DNA from: Urechis unicinctus | Taxonomy: Eukaryota; Annelida; Polychaeta; Xenopneusta; Urechidae | Direction: 5' to 3' | Length of the DNA stretch: 64,000 bases | Assembly: GCA_034190875.2 (NCBI GenBank) | Contig: CM067344.1 | Location: forward strand, 74,289,178-74,353,177 | Shown here: positions 10,600 to 23,780 of the stretch, one piece after another | Layout: every line of letters begins with the position of its first letter | Position numbering within the stretch: the stretch's first letter is position 1 | Notes under the pieces: generated by a model | Databases searched by the model: none | What the model was told of the DNA's origin: nothing | The model's input: the letters and a program-made list of their open reading frames with translations, nothing else | Translations under genes and position numbers: made by a program

Positions 10600-11330
10600 C
10601 CTTCATATTGTAGCCGGGGACAATGTGTCAGTATCTGTTGTCAGATACGTTGATTTCAAGGGTTACACAGCTCTCGAATCGTTTCACATTTTGATTCTAA
10701 GGTGTTGGCGAATGCATTTATGGCATAATACACACTAGCCGCGGATAGCTCCCTTTATATTTGGCCCGACTGAAACCACTATTTGCTTTGGATTTCTTAG
10801 GAATCGCGGCGGCTATTGCTTATTTGTTATGTGTGGAACAAGGGTTATTTGTGTAAGTGTCATCCCGCACTGACAAAGGCTATTAAATAGGTTTACAAAT
10901 CTTATGAATCGTTTATCAACAATGTCTGCTTGCCGCCTCTTGCAATCTGATTTGTGCAAATATACTCTGTAATTATAACTTCCACGCAACGATAATCCCC
11001 GAGGGCGACGCGGTTTTCATCTTAGGCATTCGACCTTTTTGTCGAGCTTTGTTAGCAATCAAAAAGGAATTGAGAACATTATCTATTATCTAACAATGTA
11101 AGTAGTAAATTAACCAAACTATGGAAGGCTTCAACCGATGATGTTTGCAAGTCTCCTGACAGTTTGTGAACATCCTGGCTGAGTAGATGGTTGTTGACCA
11201 ACTTCTCTTGCTTAACAGCTACACGACTGCCTGTTAGATCCAAGTTATGTATGAAATTTGGTAGCTCGATCATTGCAGTATTTTGTAGATCAAATTGACA
11301 TAAGCATCTGCTTAAACTTGTAAAGGCATA
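10600..11330 (-). other. intron remnant of sulfotransferase copy B
   Basis: Homologous to about 31600-32240 (intron 1 of copy D) and partly to 15320-15700 (copy C). It includes a shared block with TAGCTCCCTTTATATTTGGC near 10747 and a GATAATCCC...GGGCGACGCG block near 10990. No coding content is visible. Confidence 0.6.
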
Positions 11331-13370
11331 AAACTAGGCCATCTACTAAATCAATCTTCAGAATTATCATATTTATATAGATTCATGAACTTGTTGCATG
11401 GTCAAATTTGTAGCCTCTTAACAGGACAATGGACTATTTATTCCTTAGAGGATCGTTTTCAACGGACTGTGCCATGTGGAAAGATAAAAGTTCTATTCCC
11501 CAGATAGAACGTTACCTAGTGAACTCCTCGGATAATACTTGCTTCGTCGTATTCCGAGTTTCATGGCAGTATGAGTCAACAGTAATTCTTAAGAGAAACG
11601 GGATAGGGAGAAAAGAGTCTCCAAACAATGCAGGTCAAACAGTTCATAGGGATTTTCCATTAAGCACTGCAGGGTTGAAAGGTTAAATGGGATGACAAAA
11701 AATATTTTAAGCATGTTAACAGTTTCACTTACACGTCGAATGGCTGTAAACATGCAACTGACTACAACAGATCAAATGACTTGTATCGTAGCTTAATACC
11801 ATATTGATAAACTGACAGACTCGCTTCCCTTTGACAAAGTCGCAATATCAAATCTCCCTAGGACTTACCGTTGGGCCAAAGCTATGGCATGAAGAGATCT
11901 CTCAGGGAAAATAAGTTGGATACATGGTGTCTTTAAATTGACCGTACCATTAGAGATAATCATACCAATGTGTGAAGTAGAGTCTCCTTAATATGGATCC
12001 GAGTGGTAATCGAAAAGTAAATAGTGTTTCAAAGAGTTATCCGGTTTTGATCTGCATTTCACTTTCATTCTTCCACATATAGGTGTGATTTAGTTAGCAA
12101 TTGAATGAAGAACAAAGTGGTTCGATACTTCTTCCTAGTGTACATAAATGTTGACACAACTTTTATGGCCACGAATAAAATTTAACTTTTCGCCATTTTC
12201 GTTGGCAATTAAAAACCTATAAAATACCCCAAGGATATCAAAAAGAGATCGGCATATGTTTGACCACCCTCCTTAGTTTGCAGTAGGTCTGGCACCGGCC
12301 TATGACACCTACTTGTTTGCAACTAATAGTCGCTCGGAAAAACTTATTAGCATGCTCTGGCTTGAAGATACGTGTTTGGGCAAGTTGTGAATGTTGAATT
12401 ATTATTGGACAATATAGAATCAATAAAAACAAAATTAGAAACTGTTTGCATTAGTTTACATGAGTTTCGAGTTGTCCAATAATAACAGCAAACAAATCAG
12501 GAGCCTAGAGTTGCTCAGTCAATGTGTCATAACGTTTTATTGTATATCATGTCATTATTAGTGCAGCTTAAAAGCATTTAAAGCTCAATTTATTTCACCA
12601 AGTTCCATGTTTTAAGTGTCTTTTGGACCATTTAAAGTTTAAAAAGTTAACTGGGTGTAGTGCAAATCCAGCTAAACGCAACGCAGCTGTCATGCTGGGT
12701 CGTTGTGCAGTGTCGTATGTCAGCATTGTGATCATAGCGGGCTGCCGATACTGATGCTGAGTGCAAATTGCATACTGGCACTGCCATCCATGTGGCAGCT
12801 CATTTTATAAAACAACTCTACTGCTAAGTTATCATTATTCACTACATTTACCCAATATTCCTGTTGCATTATGGAGTAATTAATATTCTTGTTGATAGAC
12901 TTTGAATGTTCGATTACATTGATGTCTTTACTCTGTGTCTGTAGGAGGTGCGCACATTATAAATGCTATGATTGACTTGCCTTGCTGTAGGACATCACTG
13001 CATGCACACACTTGATGATATATGTGTACAATTATTTCCTTTTGGTTTATTTACCACCACTCCAGAAAAGACATAGCTTTTAATGTGCTAATAATGGCCC
13101 ACTACATGATATTATACGTCAAGCAACTTCCACTGCGTTGAATCTGACAGAGAAGGAGAATTTAAAAGTCAAATGACAGTCTTCACGCTCAGCCCCATAC
13201 AGATGGCTGCATTTATTGTTAAGTGCAATCTGGTTTACCTTGTGTGTCTGTTAATAATAATATTATCCACCTTTACCCTCTCTTTCAACGCTATTCAGTC
13301 TTATAGAGGCATGTGTGTGCGTGAACAAATAATTGTGAGGTCGTCATCAGCATGGTAGGCCGTACGGGCA
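11331..13370. other. non-coding DNA between sulfotransferase copies
   Basis: I see no exon, repeat array or RNA gene that I can support. Short open frames at 11429-11686, 12238-12432 and 13173-13358 lack recognisable motifs. The last 90 bp before the copy C terminator (about 13390-13480) is shared with 29700-29790, marking the start of the repeated gene unit. Confidence 0.5.
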
Positions 13371-13595
13371 CGGGGGGTAGGCGGCTCATAAAAAACCAAA
13401 CTCACCCAGGTGACGAGATGGCTCTGCGGGTCAGAATGGCGTAGGACCAGGCTAGATGAAGTCTTAATTAACGCATGTGTTGTGCTAAGAATCTCTCTTC
13501 AATCAATTGTAAATTAGATTTAAGAGGTTAGTGAGATTGAAAAATCACACATTGTAGGTAACAAACGGGAACCCCACAGGTGCTAAGATAGGGAA

Positions 13596-14886
13596 CTACA
13601 TTATGGTGTATTGCCAGTCATAGGGTATCTCTGAGAAGAAGTCGCGGCAAGCCATCTCAATATCCAACGCGTCCTTAAATTGAAGAATGGCCTGCCAGCT
13701 GTTGAGACGTGATTCTCCCTGTGGTTTAGGTGTAATCGTGTGCCTCGTGGAAGGTTTTCTCGTAATCTGATTAGCGTTTGGGGATACGTGTCGTTTGGAT
13801 TTTGTCTCAGCTCCCGGTCTGTGACGGTTTGGACCATTACCACTAAGCTGACGTGTCGTATTTGCCGGAGCGTCTTGGTTGGTTGACTGAAGAGCATGCG
13901 CAGTTCGAACTTTCCAAGTCGTTAACTGCGTTGCGTTGTTAGGGAGTTCATCCCCATCTCCTCCGTCCGAAGTGGATGTGGTAAAATTTGTTGAAACATT
14001 GTTGTTCCCACGTAGAACTAAAGTCAAATTCCCAATATTGATGCCATTCGCAGTCAGTTTGCGGGCAAGAATGAGTTTGAGTGTACCAGCGTCGGTGCCT
14101 GTAAGGCGTGCCGTCTTCTCTATATAGTCCACTGGATGTATCATAAAATCATCGGAGATTATTTGCATTGATTGTCCGGGATAGTTGGTCTCCACAGAAC
14201 GTCCCAGTCGGTAGTCACTCAGCACATTCTGACAGTAGGTCTGAGCAATGCGAGAGATGTTAGAGCTTTCGAATTCGCCCCTGGACCAAGGGGACTTGAG
14301 TCGAGACTTCACTGTCCCACGTGGGTCGCGAAATAAATGCATTAGGCGAAAATCTGGATATTTACTGAAGAAGTATTCCACAGCGTTCATCGATGCCCTA
14401 ACGGTCTTGACAAGACGCACGTTCGAGGACTGGCATGGTTGGTCAAGCTGATGTCGTGCGCATAAACGGGACAGAGGCTCGAATCGACCGACACAAGCAA
14501 AATACTTGGAGAACATGTCAATATCCTTGGACGAAAACCCCTCATGTTGCTGACTTTTGTTGACGTATGTATTGAAATGACCGTTCGTGAACATCATCTG
14601 TCTGCATTTCAGGAGTCTGGCGGAGTCCGCGTGGAAATGTCCCCCACATAGCCCATGAATGTGATCCAGGCACATTTTGAGCGTCTTGTTATTGACAGAC
14701 AATTTTTTGCCATCGACCGTAAGTCCAGTGGTCAGACACTCTCTGTAACCACCAAGGGCCTTGATGCCAAACTTGAACCAAAAAGGATGGATGAGAAAAT
14801 GGACTGGCCAGTGCTTAGCCATGGAACATTGATAGACTATGTCGAGTGTCCATTGTACTGCGCTCAACTCAACACGGTCAGCAACC
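13596..14886 (-). CDS. carbohydrate sulfotransferase, copy C, exon 3 (catalytic C-terminal part)
   Basis: Last coding exon of a Golgi carbohydrate 6-O-sulfotransferase-like protein (CHST1-7 type, which moves sulfate from PAPS to a sugar hydroxyl). It starts at acceptor TCTGTATCAG|G and is open for about 430 codons to a stop at 13596. About 175 residues in lies the 3'-phosphate-binding motif LMHLFRDPRGTVKSRL, in the place where CHST proteins have RDPR. A conserved YPGQSMQIISDDF block and an ILQFKDALDIEMAC...YDW tail also fit the family. About 100 hydrophilic residues rich in Asn, Thr, Arg and Gly are inserted between core and tail, which is unusual. The acceptor sugar cannot be inferred. It is close to copy D but lacks an 8-codon segment in the insert. 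Confidence 0.85.
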
Positions 14887-14973
14887 CTGATACAGACAAA
14901 CAGACATACTCAATTATACAAGCTTATAAGAACCCGTGTATCTTGACTCTACACTGTTAGTGACATAGTTCAC

Positions 14974-15200
14974 CTGATAGCCCCTTGTGGAGTGTTAAAT
15001 ATGTCAGAGGGAATGTTCCAGCCAGGGTCGGTTCCATAGAGTCCTGTGTAAGTTAGGTCGAGAGGTTCGTAGAGGAAGAACTGCCCAGGAAGAGTGCCCA
15101 GAGAATTACCAATAACAGACGATCCGGTTCGCTGGTATCCCAGAAGGAGGACGAATACGGGCCCTTTGCCAGTAAGTTGCTTGTATTCAGTGACTGGAGT
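14974..15200 (-). CDS. carbohydrate sulfotransferase, copy C, exon 2 (PAPS-binding)
   Basis: 227-bp exon between acceptor TTTGTTCTAG|ACTCC and donor CAG|GTGAAC. It joins exon 3 in phase: it ends with AG, and exon 3 begins with G. It encodes the 5'-phosphosulfate-binding motif GYQRTGSSVIGNSLG followed by FFLYEPLDL, matching the RSGSS...YEP pattern of carbohydrate sulfotransferases. The upstream alternative acceptor (CCAAG, near 15239) used to extend the frame in D would be frameshifted here by a missing T. If copy C is functional it should therefore use the TTCTAG acceptor, plus a small unseen exon to correct the phase from exon 1. Confidence 0.8.
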
Positions 15201-15299
15201 CTAGAACAAACGGCCAAATTGAAGGGTCCATTCTCTTGGAAGGAGAAATTTTCGAAATGAATCGTCAAGACGGAGGAGTGAAATAGCCAAAGAATAAAG

Positions 15300-17050
15300 T
15301 TACAAAATCTTCATATTGTATCCAGGTCAGGGGATAATGTGTCAGTGATCTGTTGTCAAAGACATTACTAAGACGTATATCTTAACAAATCTTATAAATC
15401 GTTTATCAACAATGTCCATTTGCCGCCTCTTGCTCGCTAATTAGGACTTCCACGCAACGATAATCCCTGAGGGCGACGCGATTTTCATCTTAGGTATTCG
15501 GCCTTTCTGATTTGTCGAGCTTTGTTGGCAATTTAAAATAATCGGCAACATTATCTATTATCAACAACATTATCAAGAAATGTATGTATTTAATAAATAA
15601 CCATACCGTACTAGTTGTCGGGTTTTCCTCAAATCTCGAGTTGACATGAGTTATTATACGATATTCAGAGACAGCGTCTGTAAATAATGAGCAAAGTGGA
15701 AATCAGGGCCATAATATATTGACGATGATTTGCTTTAATCAAGGTAAAGCTTAGTTTAGTACCGTGGCGTACCATACTTGACCGGGTTCCCTGAGACGAG
15801 CAGAGAGCAGAGGCGTCTTTTGTTCAGCGCGATAACTCGACTGTTGTTAACAAACCAGTGAAGAGCCAGCTGAAGTGATGCCCGATGTACTTCAAACTTA
15901 CTTTGTGAGAAAAGTGTCTGATATTTAGAGCAGACAATTTTACACCTATGTTCAGAATTGAATGGGGTTCCTTCTAGTGTAAACAAATTCACGATACGAC
16001 CATTCACGACGGACAAACGACGCTATAACATCAGAAGTCAGCCCCGTTTTTACTTTGATTCGTTCGAAACCGGAAGTGAGGCAACCGATATCAATAAAAT
16101 TTGTGAATTAGATTAGCGTCTTGTCTTTAACTGAGCTAATTTTAATGACTATTGAACTGATAGTTACTATTTTATTAGCAATCGAAAAGTGAAATTTGCA
16201 TTTTCAACTCAACGCGCTTTGAAAACGACGAATATTTTGATAGCATATGTCAATCATCAAAGTTTGCCAATTGTATCAGCTTTTAGAAAATGTTAATTTT
16301 TTTACAAACAAACAATAATTAGTGAATTAATTTTTAAATTCAAAAGTTTAGAGATTTTTAGTACCAGAAATTTTCGACCTGCTTCGATTTTTTTACGATG
16401 CATTATTTACAATTATAGTGATTTAGAACATTGAACTTTCAGAATATGTTAACTTTTTAAATTCAAAAATGGAATTCTAAAGCATGGACGTATTAAGCAT
16501 TGAACTTGTGTCATTTTTTGAAAAGTTTGATGCTTTCGTGACCGGAAGGGACGTCATCGACATTCATGAAATCTAAGTATCCGACTTAAGCTGTCATGGA
16601 GTACTTGTGACTCAATTTTTATTATCATTGGACATGTATTGACGGTTTTATAGGCGCTCAAAATATTCATGAAACTTATGTTGTCATTCGGACCGATACC
16701 ACATTTTTCGACCTCGGGCGCTTGGGAAAACGTTGGTTTGACATCCTCATATAGATTCAGCAAAAGGTTCTATTAAAACGAGCTACAATCTGATGCTAAT
16801 TAAGTATCGATACAATCATTATTAGTTATTCGACATACTAGTTTTTTCAAGTTTTAGATCAAGGTCAGAACAAAACCTCTGGGTTCTGAGCACTTTTGGT
16901 CCCGACAAATTGCAAAAAAAACTTTGGAAGAATTTGAAAATTGCGATCTATATCGCGTGACAAATACTTGTTAACAAACAAACATACATACGTATAAAAA
17001 TGCATACATAGCCACAAACGCGACTGACCAACATAACTTGGAGATTGCGA
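15300..17050. other. intron 1 of sulfotransferase copy C, proximal part
   Basis: Non-coding. Parts at 15320-15700 are shared with copies B and D. The stretch 16080-16560 is very AT-rich. Short open frames on the minus strand (15756-16016, 16554-16763) carry no motif. Confidence 0.5.
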
Positions 17051-17059
17051 ATTCGCCAG

Positions 17060-17230
17060 GTTAAATACATACGTATGGACGCAGTGTAAATAATGTATAT
17101 ACGTATAGAGACAGTGTACATAATGTATATACATATGGACCCAGTATACATAATGTATATACGTATGGAACAAGTGTACATAATGTTTATACGTATGGAC
17201 TCAGTGTACATAACGTATAAACGTACAGAC
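17060..17230. repeat. 30-bp minisatellite in intron 1 of copy C
   Basis: About six copies of a 30-bp unit containing TATATACGTATGGACGCAGT, giving a 10-residue repeat in open minus-strand frames. The same family forms a larger array at 32260-32760, at the corresponding place in intron 1 of copy D. Confidence 0.85.
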
Positions 17231-18477
17231 GCTGTACGCAACAACTGCTGCCAACAGGAATGACAGAAAGTCATTCATTAATTATCTTCCCTAAATTGAC
17301 ACTTTAAGGTCAACAACCTGACAAAGTTGTAGAGGCGTACAAGCTGGCCGAATCAATGTGGAGAACGGCATCACACCCCGTGGCGTGATTAGACGTAGTT
17401 TATCCATATACTTGTTTTGATTTAAGTCGATGACAGTCCATCAAATGAACATGGAGGTTCCGTTTTTTCATCACACGGGCGGTGAAAGCACCGGGAACAT
17501 GGAGTTTATCGTCGTCGTCTACATCACCGTTCACGTAGTTTACCTGAACCTAACTGCATCTACCGATGATGGTGGTTTTGGCGAAGAGGCTCGTGGGGTG
17601 TGGTCGTCAAAAGTGCGCCATCGTAGACGGGATGTAAACAATCTCGACGTGAAGATAATTGGATGTTTGATGATATCGGTACAATGGAGGTGAGATGATA
17701 ACTTGACTATCTCTGTGTGCAGACATCTTTGCAATCAAGGGGTGAAGATAACAAAACAATAGAGGTATGATGATAACCGCACCATGACACTCAAGTCCAA
17801 CAGACTAACAGTCGATCGGGTACTTCCTTGTTGGTCTAACAGGAGAACCCACTTTTATCATCTCTTATCACGTTAATAATACGTACTGAGAAGAATTTAA
17901 AGCCACCAACCGTGAGCGTATTGACTGAATTCAATCGATATTTTTTTGTCACCAATCTCAGGGCGATATTCGATTAATTTCTATATTTGCGGCGAAATTC
18001 CACTCCGAATTCTGGTAGTTGCCAACAACCGGTCTCTTGCATGACGTTGTCGTAAACGACAGCGCGGAATTTTTTATCATTCCGTTATTGTCATGATCTG
18101 TCTGATAATACATTTCACAGGTGAGTCAATTTATACTATATTTAAACATATAACTTTCCGACCTAGTTGCCTTTTCCTCTCCTTTATTCAGCATCATAAC
18201 AAGTCCGTTTCCAACCGAGTTACGTTGCGCAATCTCGCTGCCAAATTGGAAATTAGTCAGAAAAGTTAATCGTCTCCAACCTTAAAGGCGATTATGCATA
18301 TTTACAAGTTATTGCGGTTGCTGAGACTCATTCATCAAACATAATAATGAATACTTATTGATTTGGACTTGTTACATCAAGTGGACATCGTAAAAGGTAA
18401 GGTCTTATCATCGAATTATCTACATCGGCGACGCCTTCCTCAAGAACCAAGAGGAAGCGCAAGCTCCACTTGATTCA
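17231..18477. other. intronic non-coding DNA
   Basis: No supported gene. An 87-codon plus-strand frame at 17430-17693 has one hydrophobic segment (FIVVVYITVHVVYL) and a basic patch. It has no family resemblance, no splice context I can defend, and no second copy in unit D. I leave it uncalled. Confidence 0.4.
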
Positions 18478-18890
18478 AAAGTGCTATGATACACGGCTGA
18501 ACCATGACACTCGGCTGAACCCTGACACTCGACTAAACCATGACACTCAGATGAACCATGACACTCAACTGAAACATGATACTCGGCAAAACCTGTCACT
18601 CGGCTGAACCATGACACTCAGCTGAACCATGACACTCAGCTGAACCATGACACTCAGCTGAACCATGACACTCAGCTGAACCATGACACTTAGCTGAAAC
18701 ATGACACTCGGCTGAAACATGACACTCGGCTGAACCATGACACTCGGCAGAACCATGACACTCAACTGACTCATGAAACTCAGCTGAACCATAACACTTG
18801 ACTGAACCATGACACTCAGCTGAACCATGGCACTCGGCTGAAACGTGACACTTAGCTGAACCATGACATTCGGCTGAAACATGTAACTCG
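18478..18890. repeat. 18-bp minisatellite, block 4
   Basis: About 22 copies of GAACCATGACACTCGGCT-type units. Both the array and its right flank match the block at 3067-3360, placing it at an equivalent position in intron 1 of the next gene unit. Confidence 0.9.
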
Positions 18891-20010
18891 ACTGAAGTGT
18901 GTCTGTAGTAATGTTGCACTCAAAAAGTCTCACGTCAGCAACTTTCAGATGTGAGCGTTTTGGCAAGACAGACTTCTCGTACGATTATGTTCTTGAAGCA
19001 CAAAATCTTAATTCTCGGGCCCTATTTAGCTCACAATGAAAACGCTCGTAAATATACGAGCTGATAAGGCGTTTTCTCTGTGTCACAGAGCCTGCAGGCT
19101 CATGCAGACCCATGGGTCCCTTTCAAGCGTCGCCTCAACGTTAGCGTGCGCCCATCCCAACAAAGCACACCATCATACCTTCCAAGGGCGCGGTTCATTA
19201 TCGGTAAGCACTCAATCACTGTTGACTGGCATTAGCCCTACAGACCAACAGTCGGACTGAGAGGAGGTAATGTCTCCCAAACCTGATTCAAAAAAGCGAG
19301 TTGGTAGGGGAGAGAGGCACCAGTAAGGCGTTATCGCCCAAGTAAAGGTCAGTTATGGCTCACTCAAACCTGAAACAAATTCTGCTACTGCGATATAATG
19401 TTTGGGGGACGTAATGTAGGCGTAATTCCAACCTAATTTCCCCCTTTCGGTGAATAAATACTGAATTTCCACCAAACAGAAGCTGCGCGCGGATCTGTCT
19501 GACGTGAGGACAATCAGCCATTCCACTCGTAATAAAACCAAGAAAACTCGAAAGATTTGAACAGTTGAGGTATTGCCTATGCTGCTGATGTGGCAAGAGA
19601 TAGTGAAAGATACAATAAATAAAAAGTTAGAGCAAAGAGTGAGGTGAGATAAATAAACAAACATTTTCACGCGTGGGCGATTTCCCCCCAGGATGAAGAA
19701 TTGTCACTTCCGCACAATCGTGATTTTCAGAGCTCACGGATCGCGGGCGCATTCAAACGGTGTGTGTACCACTGTCGGCCACACCGAACTGAAAACGCTT
19801 AAAAAAACGGGGCAGTGAAAAAGCGAGCTCTGTTCGGAGCTGGTATTCAGATTGTCTTATCAGAGCTCGCGACTTTTATGTCCCGGATGAAGGGCTGATT
19901 ATCAAATTTGATATATGAAGCCAAAAGTTGCTGAAAGTGCATGTAGTAATGTTGACTTATAGCGTGAGTTGAAAAAGATTAATCAGAATCATAAGAATGT
20001 ACCAAATCTA
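18891..20010. repeat. long duplicated non-coding segment, copy 2
   Basis: Homologous to 3361-4330. It includes the CGAGCTGATAAG / CTTATCAGAGCTCG inverted pair (near 19056 and 19856). It carries an extra block at about 19450-19620 that is also present at 25650-25830 but absent from 3.9 kb. Copies 2 and 3 therefore share ancestry for that block. Confidence 0.6.
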
Positions 20011-20267
20011 TTTCCGTTATTAAGCCCGTTCGCCTGAAAAATCAATACATCAAAAGCCAATTGCATGAAATCACAAACAATACATTCTGAAATCTTTGTT
20101 TCTGCTTCGCGGAATAATACATCGAAGTTTCTTTGGTCTTTAGAGGTATCGTGTACCAGTACATACTTTTTTTTTACCACCTTCACATCAGAGAATAGAA
20201 AAATCGTCATCATACTGAATGTGTGTTGGACTAATACTACTAATTGAATAAGAAGCCTTACACTGAC

Positions 20268-20352
20268 CTGTGAAGAAATTATTATATCCAAGAAATAGCA
20301 CACCTAGGACGACAATGGACAGAGCTGCCCTCCGGTATGTGAACCGCCGCAT
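20268..20352 (-). CDS. sulfotransferase membrane-anchor exon 1, unit C
   Basis: 28 codons plus one base, beginning MRRFTYRRAA with a hydrophobic anchor (LSIVVLGVLFLG) and ending ACA-G|GTCAGT. It lies about 5.07 kb upstream of exon 2 of copy C, close to the 5.17 kb spacing of unit D. It most likely supplies the type II signal anchor of that sulfotransferase. Its donor leaves phase 1 while exon 2 begins in phase 0. An additional exon, or an upstream acceptor, is needed to join them. Confidence 0.6.
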
Positions 20353-20369
20353 GACTGAACCACGCGAGG

Positions 20370-20480
20370 CAAGGACCCTGTCCGCAATGGGACCATGAAT
20401 ATCCTGCCCGCAATGTGACGGTAGATACGCTGCCTGTAATTTGGCTGAGGATATCCAAGTCGCAGTGGGCAGGGCTGGAC
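20370..20480. repeat. diverged units related to the 26-bp minisatellite
   Basis: Imperfect units such as ATATCCTGCCCGCAATG. The same ancestral unit is seen at 26325-26405 and at the start of the large 26-bp array at 37.29 kb. It starts right upstream of anchor exon C. Confidence 0.5.
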
Positions 20481-21605
<1,125 letters not shown>

Positions 21606-21995
21606 TCGTCGAGTGTGGGAACGGCTTGAGAATCCCAGTGCGATGGTGTATTGCACAATTGACCAATGTTCGGTTTGCCGGACTATGAACAAGGAACCTC
21701 TGTGTAGGGATGTATATACAGGTGCAAGTAGAGATGCATGTTATCTTCACATTTAGCTCGATTTCGTAATAATGAAAAACCATCTTAGCTTGGAGGCAAA
21801 GTCGAAGGATCCTGTCAGGAGACAAGACCCCCCTGCACCTAGGCGCCTCGGTGACCATTTCGCGCCGACGCCAAAACCACCGCAGCTTACCCCTCATATT
21901 CCCGAGTCATCCCGATTTGCCTCACAGGCACAGGCGATGCTCCCGGGCAACCACCTCGCCCGCTATCCGGATATTCTGTCGGTGAAGATCCCTCC

Positions 21996-22162
21996 ATGGA
22001 CGCACTTACACAATGGGTCAACGAAACCACCTTCCCGACTCCGTAATCGACTGCCTCCGGTCGGAGGGCTTCCACTCCCTGCAGCTGATTTGTAGGCTAC
22101 GCCCCTCCGACCTACCACTGGCAGACGAAATGACCCTTCGGGACATAATCAGCACAGATTGA
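21996..22162 (+). pseudogene. possible small helical (SAM-like) domain, frameshifted
   Basis: From the ATG at 21996 one frame reads MDALTQWVNETTF. After a one-base shift the next frame continues with SVIDCLRSEGFHSLQLIC and then LADEMTLRDI to a stop. The pattern W...lp..vi..L..eGf.sl..l..L...DL resembles SAM-like helical domains found at the start of some animal proteins and retroelement ORFs. The frameshift and lack of neighbours suggest a pseudogene. Family assignment is tentative. Confidence 0.3.
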
Positions 22163-23017
22163 GTGGCCTCAAAACCAGTTTATTCCACCTCAGCGCTCCT
22201 TCATGACCTCATCAACGGAGCCAGCGAAGACCAACCCCGTGAGGACCAGACGCAAGCCAGGTATGGAGCAGACTTGTAACGACCAGCCTTACCCCGCTTT
22301 TCCTATGGCATTATCATTGACGGGTCACATTAGCTGATATCCTTTATATACCACGCGGACACAAAATCAGTTCAAACCATCTACTGTTGTTTTTCTTAGT
22401 AATAGATGACAAATTAGCTTTGCCTTTGATATAAGTACCCAATGCATCCGATCGGCTGATTGATCGAAGATAAAGCCAGGGCAGGTGAAATTTGCCGCGC
22501 AACTAGCCACCCAGCTGGCGGGTAGATTTTTTTCTCCGCATACACCTCGCGTCCAGGTTCAATACAACGGCAGCTGTGCTCGCGTGATTAAGCGTCCCTT
22601 GAACCTTAAACCTGACTAACAAAGAAGATAAAAAAGCTTCCCGGCTGTAAACTATCATGTCTTATGTAATAACATTTATTGACCCATGGTTATAAACTGA
22701 AAGTAAACTGTTAAATAAACCGATGGCATAGATAGGCTCACAGAAAACGTAACACAACTAATGTGCCTTAGTCTGCGTACCAGGGGTCCGCTACGCTACT
22801 CGCTCTAGAGAGTCTATGACAAGACAAGGTCTAAAACTGGTGCGTCCAAATATTCATTAGACACGTTCGTTAATCTTCGTGACGGCACCTGCTTGGCCAA
22901 TCAACGCAAAGGTTGTGACCCGGATTGACCTTAGTTGCGCGCGTTTGGCTCATGAAACTGGCTTGTGATACGCACACTCGGTTTAATGTGACGTCATGTA
23001 CATTGTTGTGGTCTGCG
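22163..23017. other. non-coding DNA
   Basis: I see no gene, tandem repeat or other supported feature here. Confidence 0.4.
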
Positions 23018-23780
23018 TCCAATGAGAACACACTGAATGTCTTCTGGAATTAGGGGGTATCCCACAAGTTCAAATTGGCACCACAACAAGCGCTTTAATC
23101 GCTAATCTACATGATATCATGTTTACATAATACAGTCAGCTAAAGAGACCAGTTGTGCCTCTGCTTCTCTCGCTGACTGTGTGATTAAGGTTACCACTCA
23201 ATGTAGAACAACAAATCGGGGTGTTGCAGAATGCGTGCCCGGCTCATAAAAATCACTCGTCCGGTCGGACAAGTTGACTAGGCAAGTCACTTGTCCGACA
23301 TGACAAATCCCTTGGTGTCGAACCCTGACCCATTCCAAGTATTGCATCGAGAGCAAGCTAACAAACTATAGCAAAATGTTTCCCCGCCCCCGCAGGCACT
23401 TTCACAAAACAGTCACGACCCATCAAGCAGCAGAGCGCACAAGTCTTTCAATACCACACCATGCGTACAATCGAGGGCTTCCGTTGGAATCATTTCCATG
23501 GTAATGCAACAGTAAATACTTCAGTTCATTTGAAAAGAGGTCTAAAACGGAGCGTACAAAAACAAATATGGCGCCGAATCTTCGGAAAATGTGACACTGA
23601 CCAATCAGAGACAATGACGCAAAAGTACCCGAGAAACATGTTTTCTGATCGGAGCATACCAAATCTGGGATACCAGTCCAGTTCAACAGGTCTTGTTAGC
23701 CTAGACTCTTGGCGCGACTATTGAATATCATTAACATGTAAACAGGGCCCGCAGCCAAGGGGCTAGGGGACCTTGACTTA
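23018..23780 (+). repeat. dispersed repeat, inverted partner of 38730-39335
   Basis: The reverse complement of 38730-39335 aligns over most of this segment. Shared landmarks are GTCCAATGAGAA at the left end, AAGCGCTTTAATCGCTAATC, a CACTGACCAATCAGAGACAATGAC block, and GGGCCCGCAGCCAAGGGGCTA at the right end. About 140-150 bp near 23170-23320 have no counterpart. No coding sequence is conserved. It is probably a non-autonomous mobile element. Confidence 0.7.
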
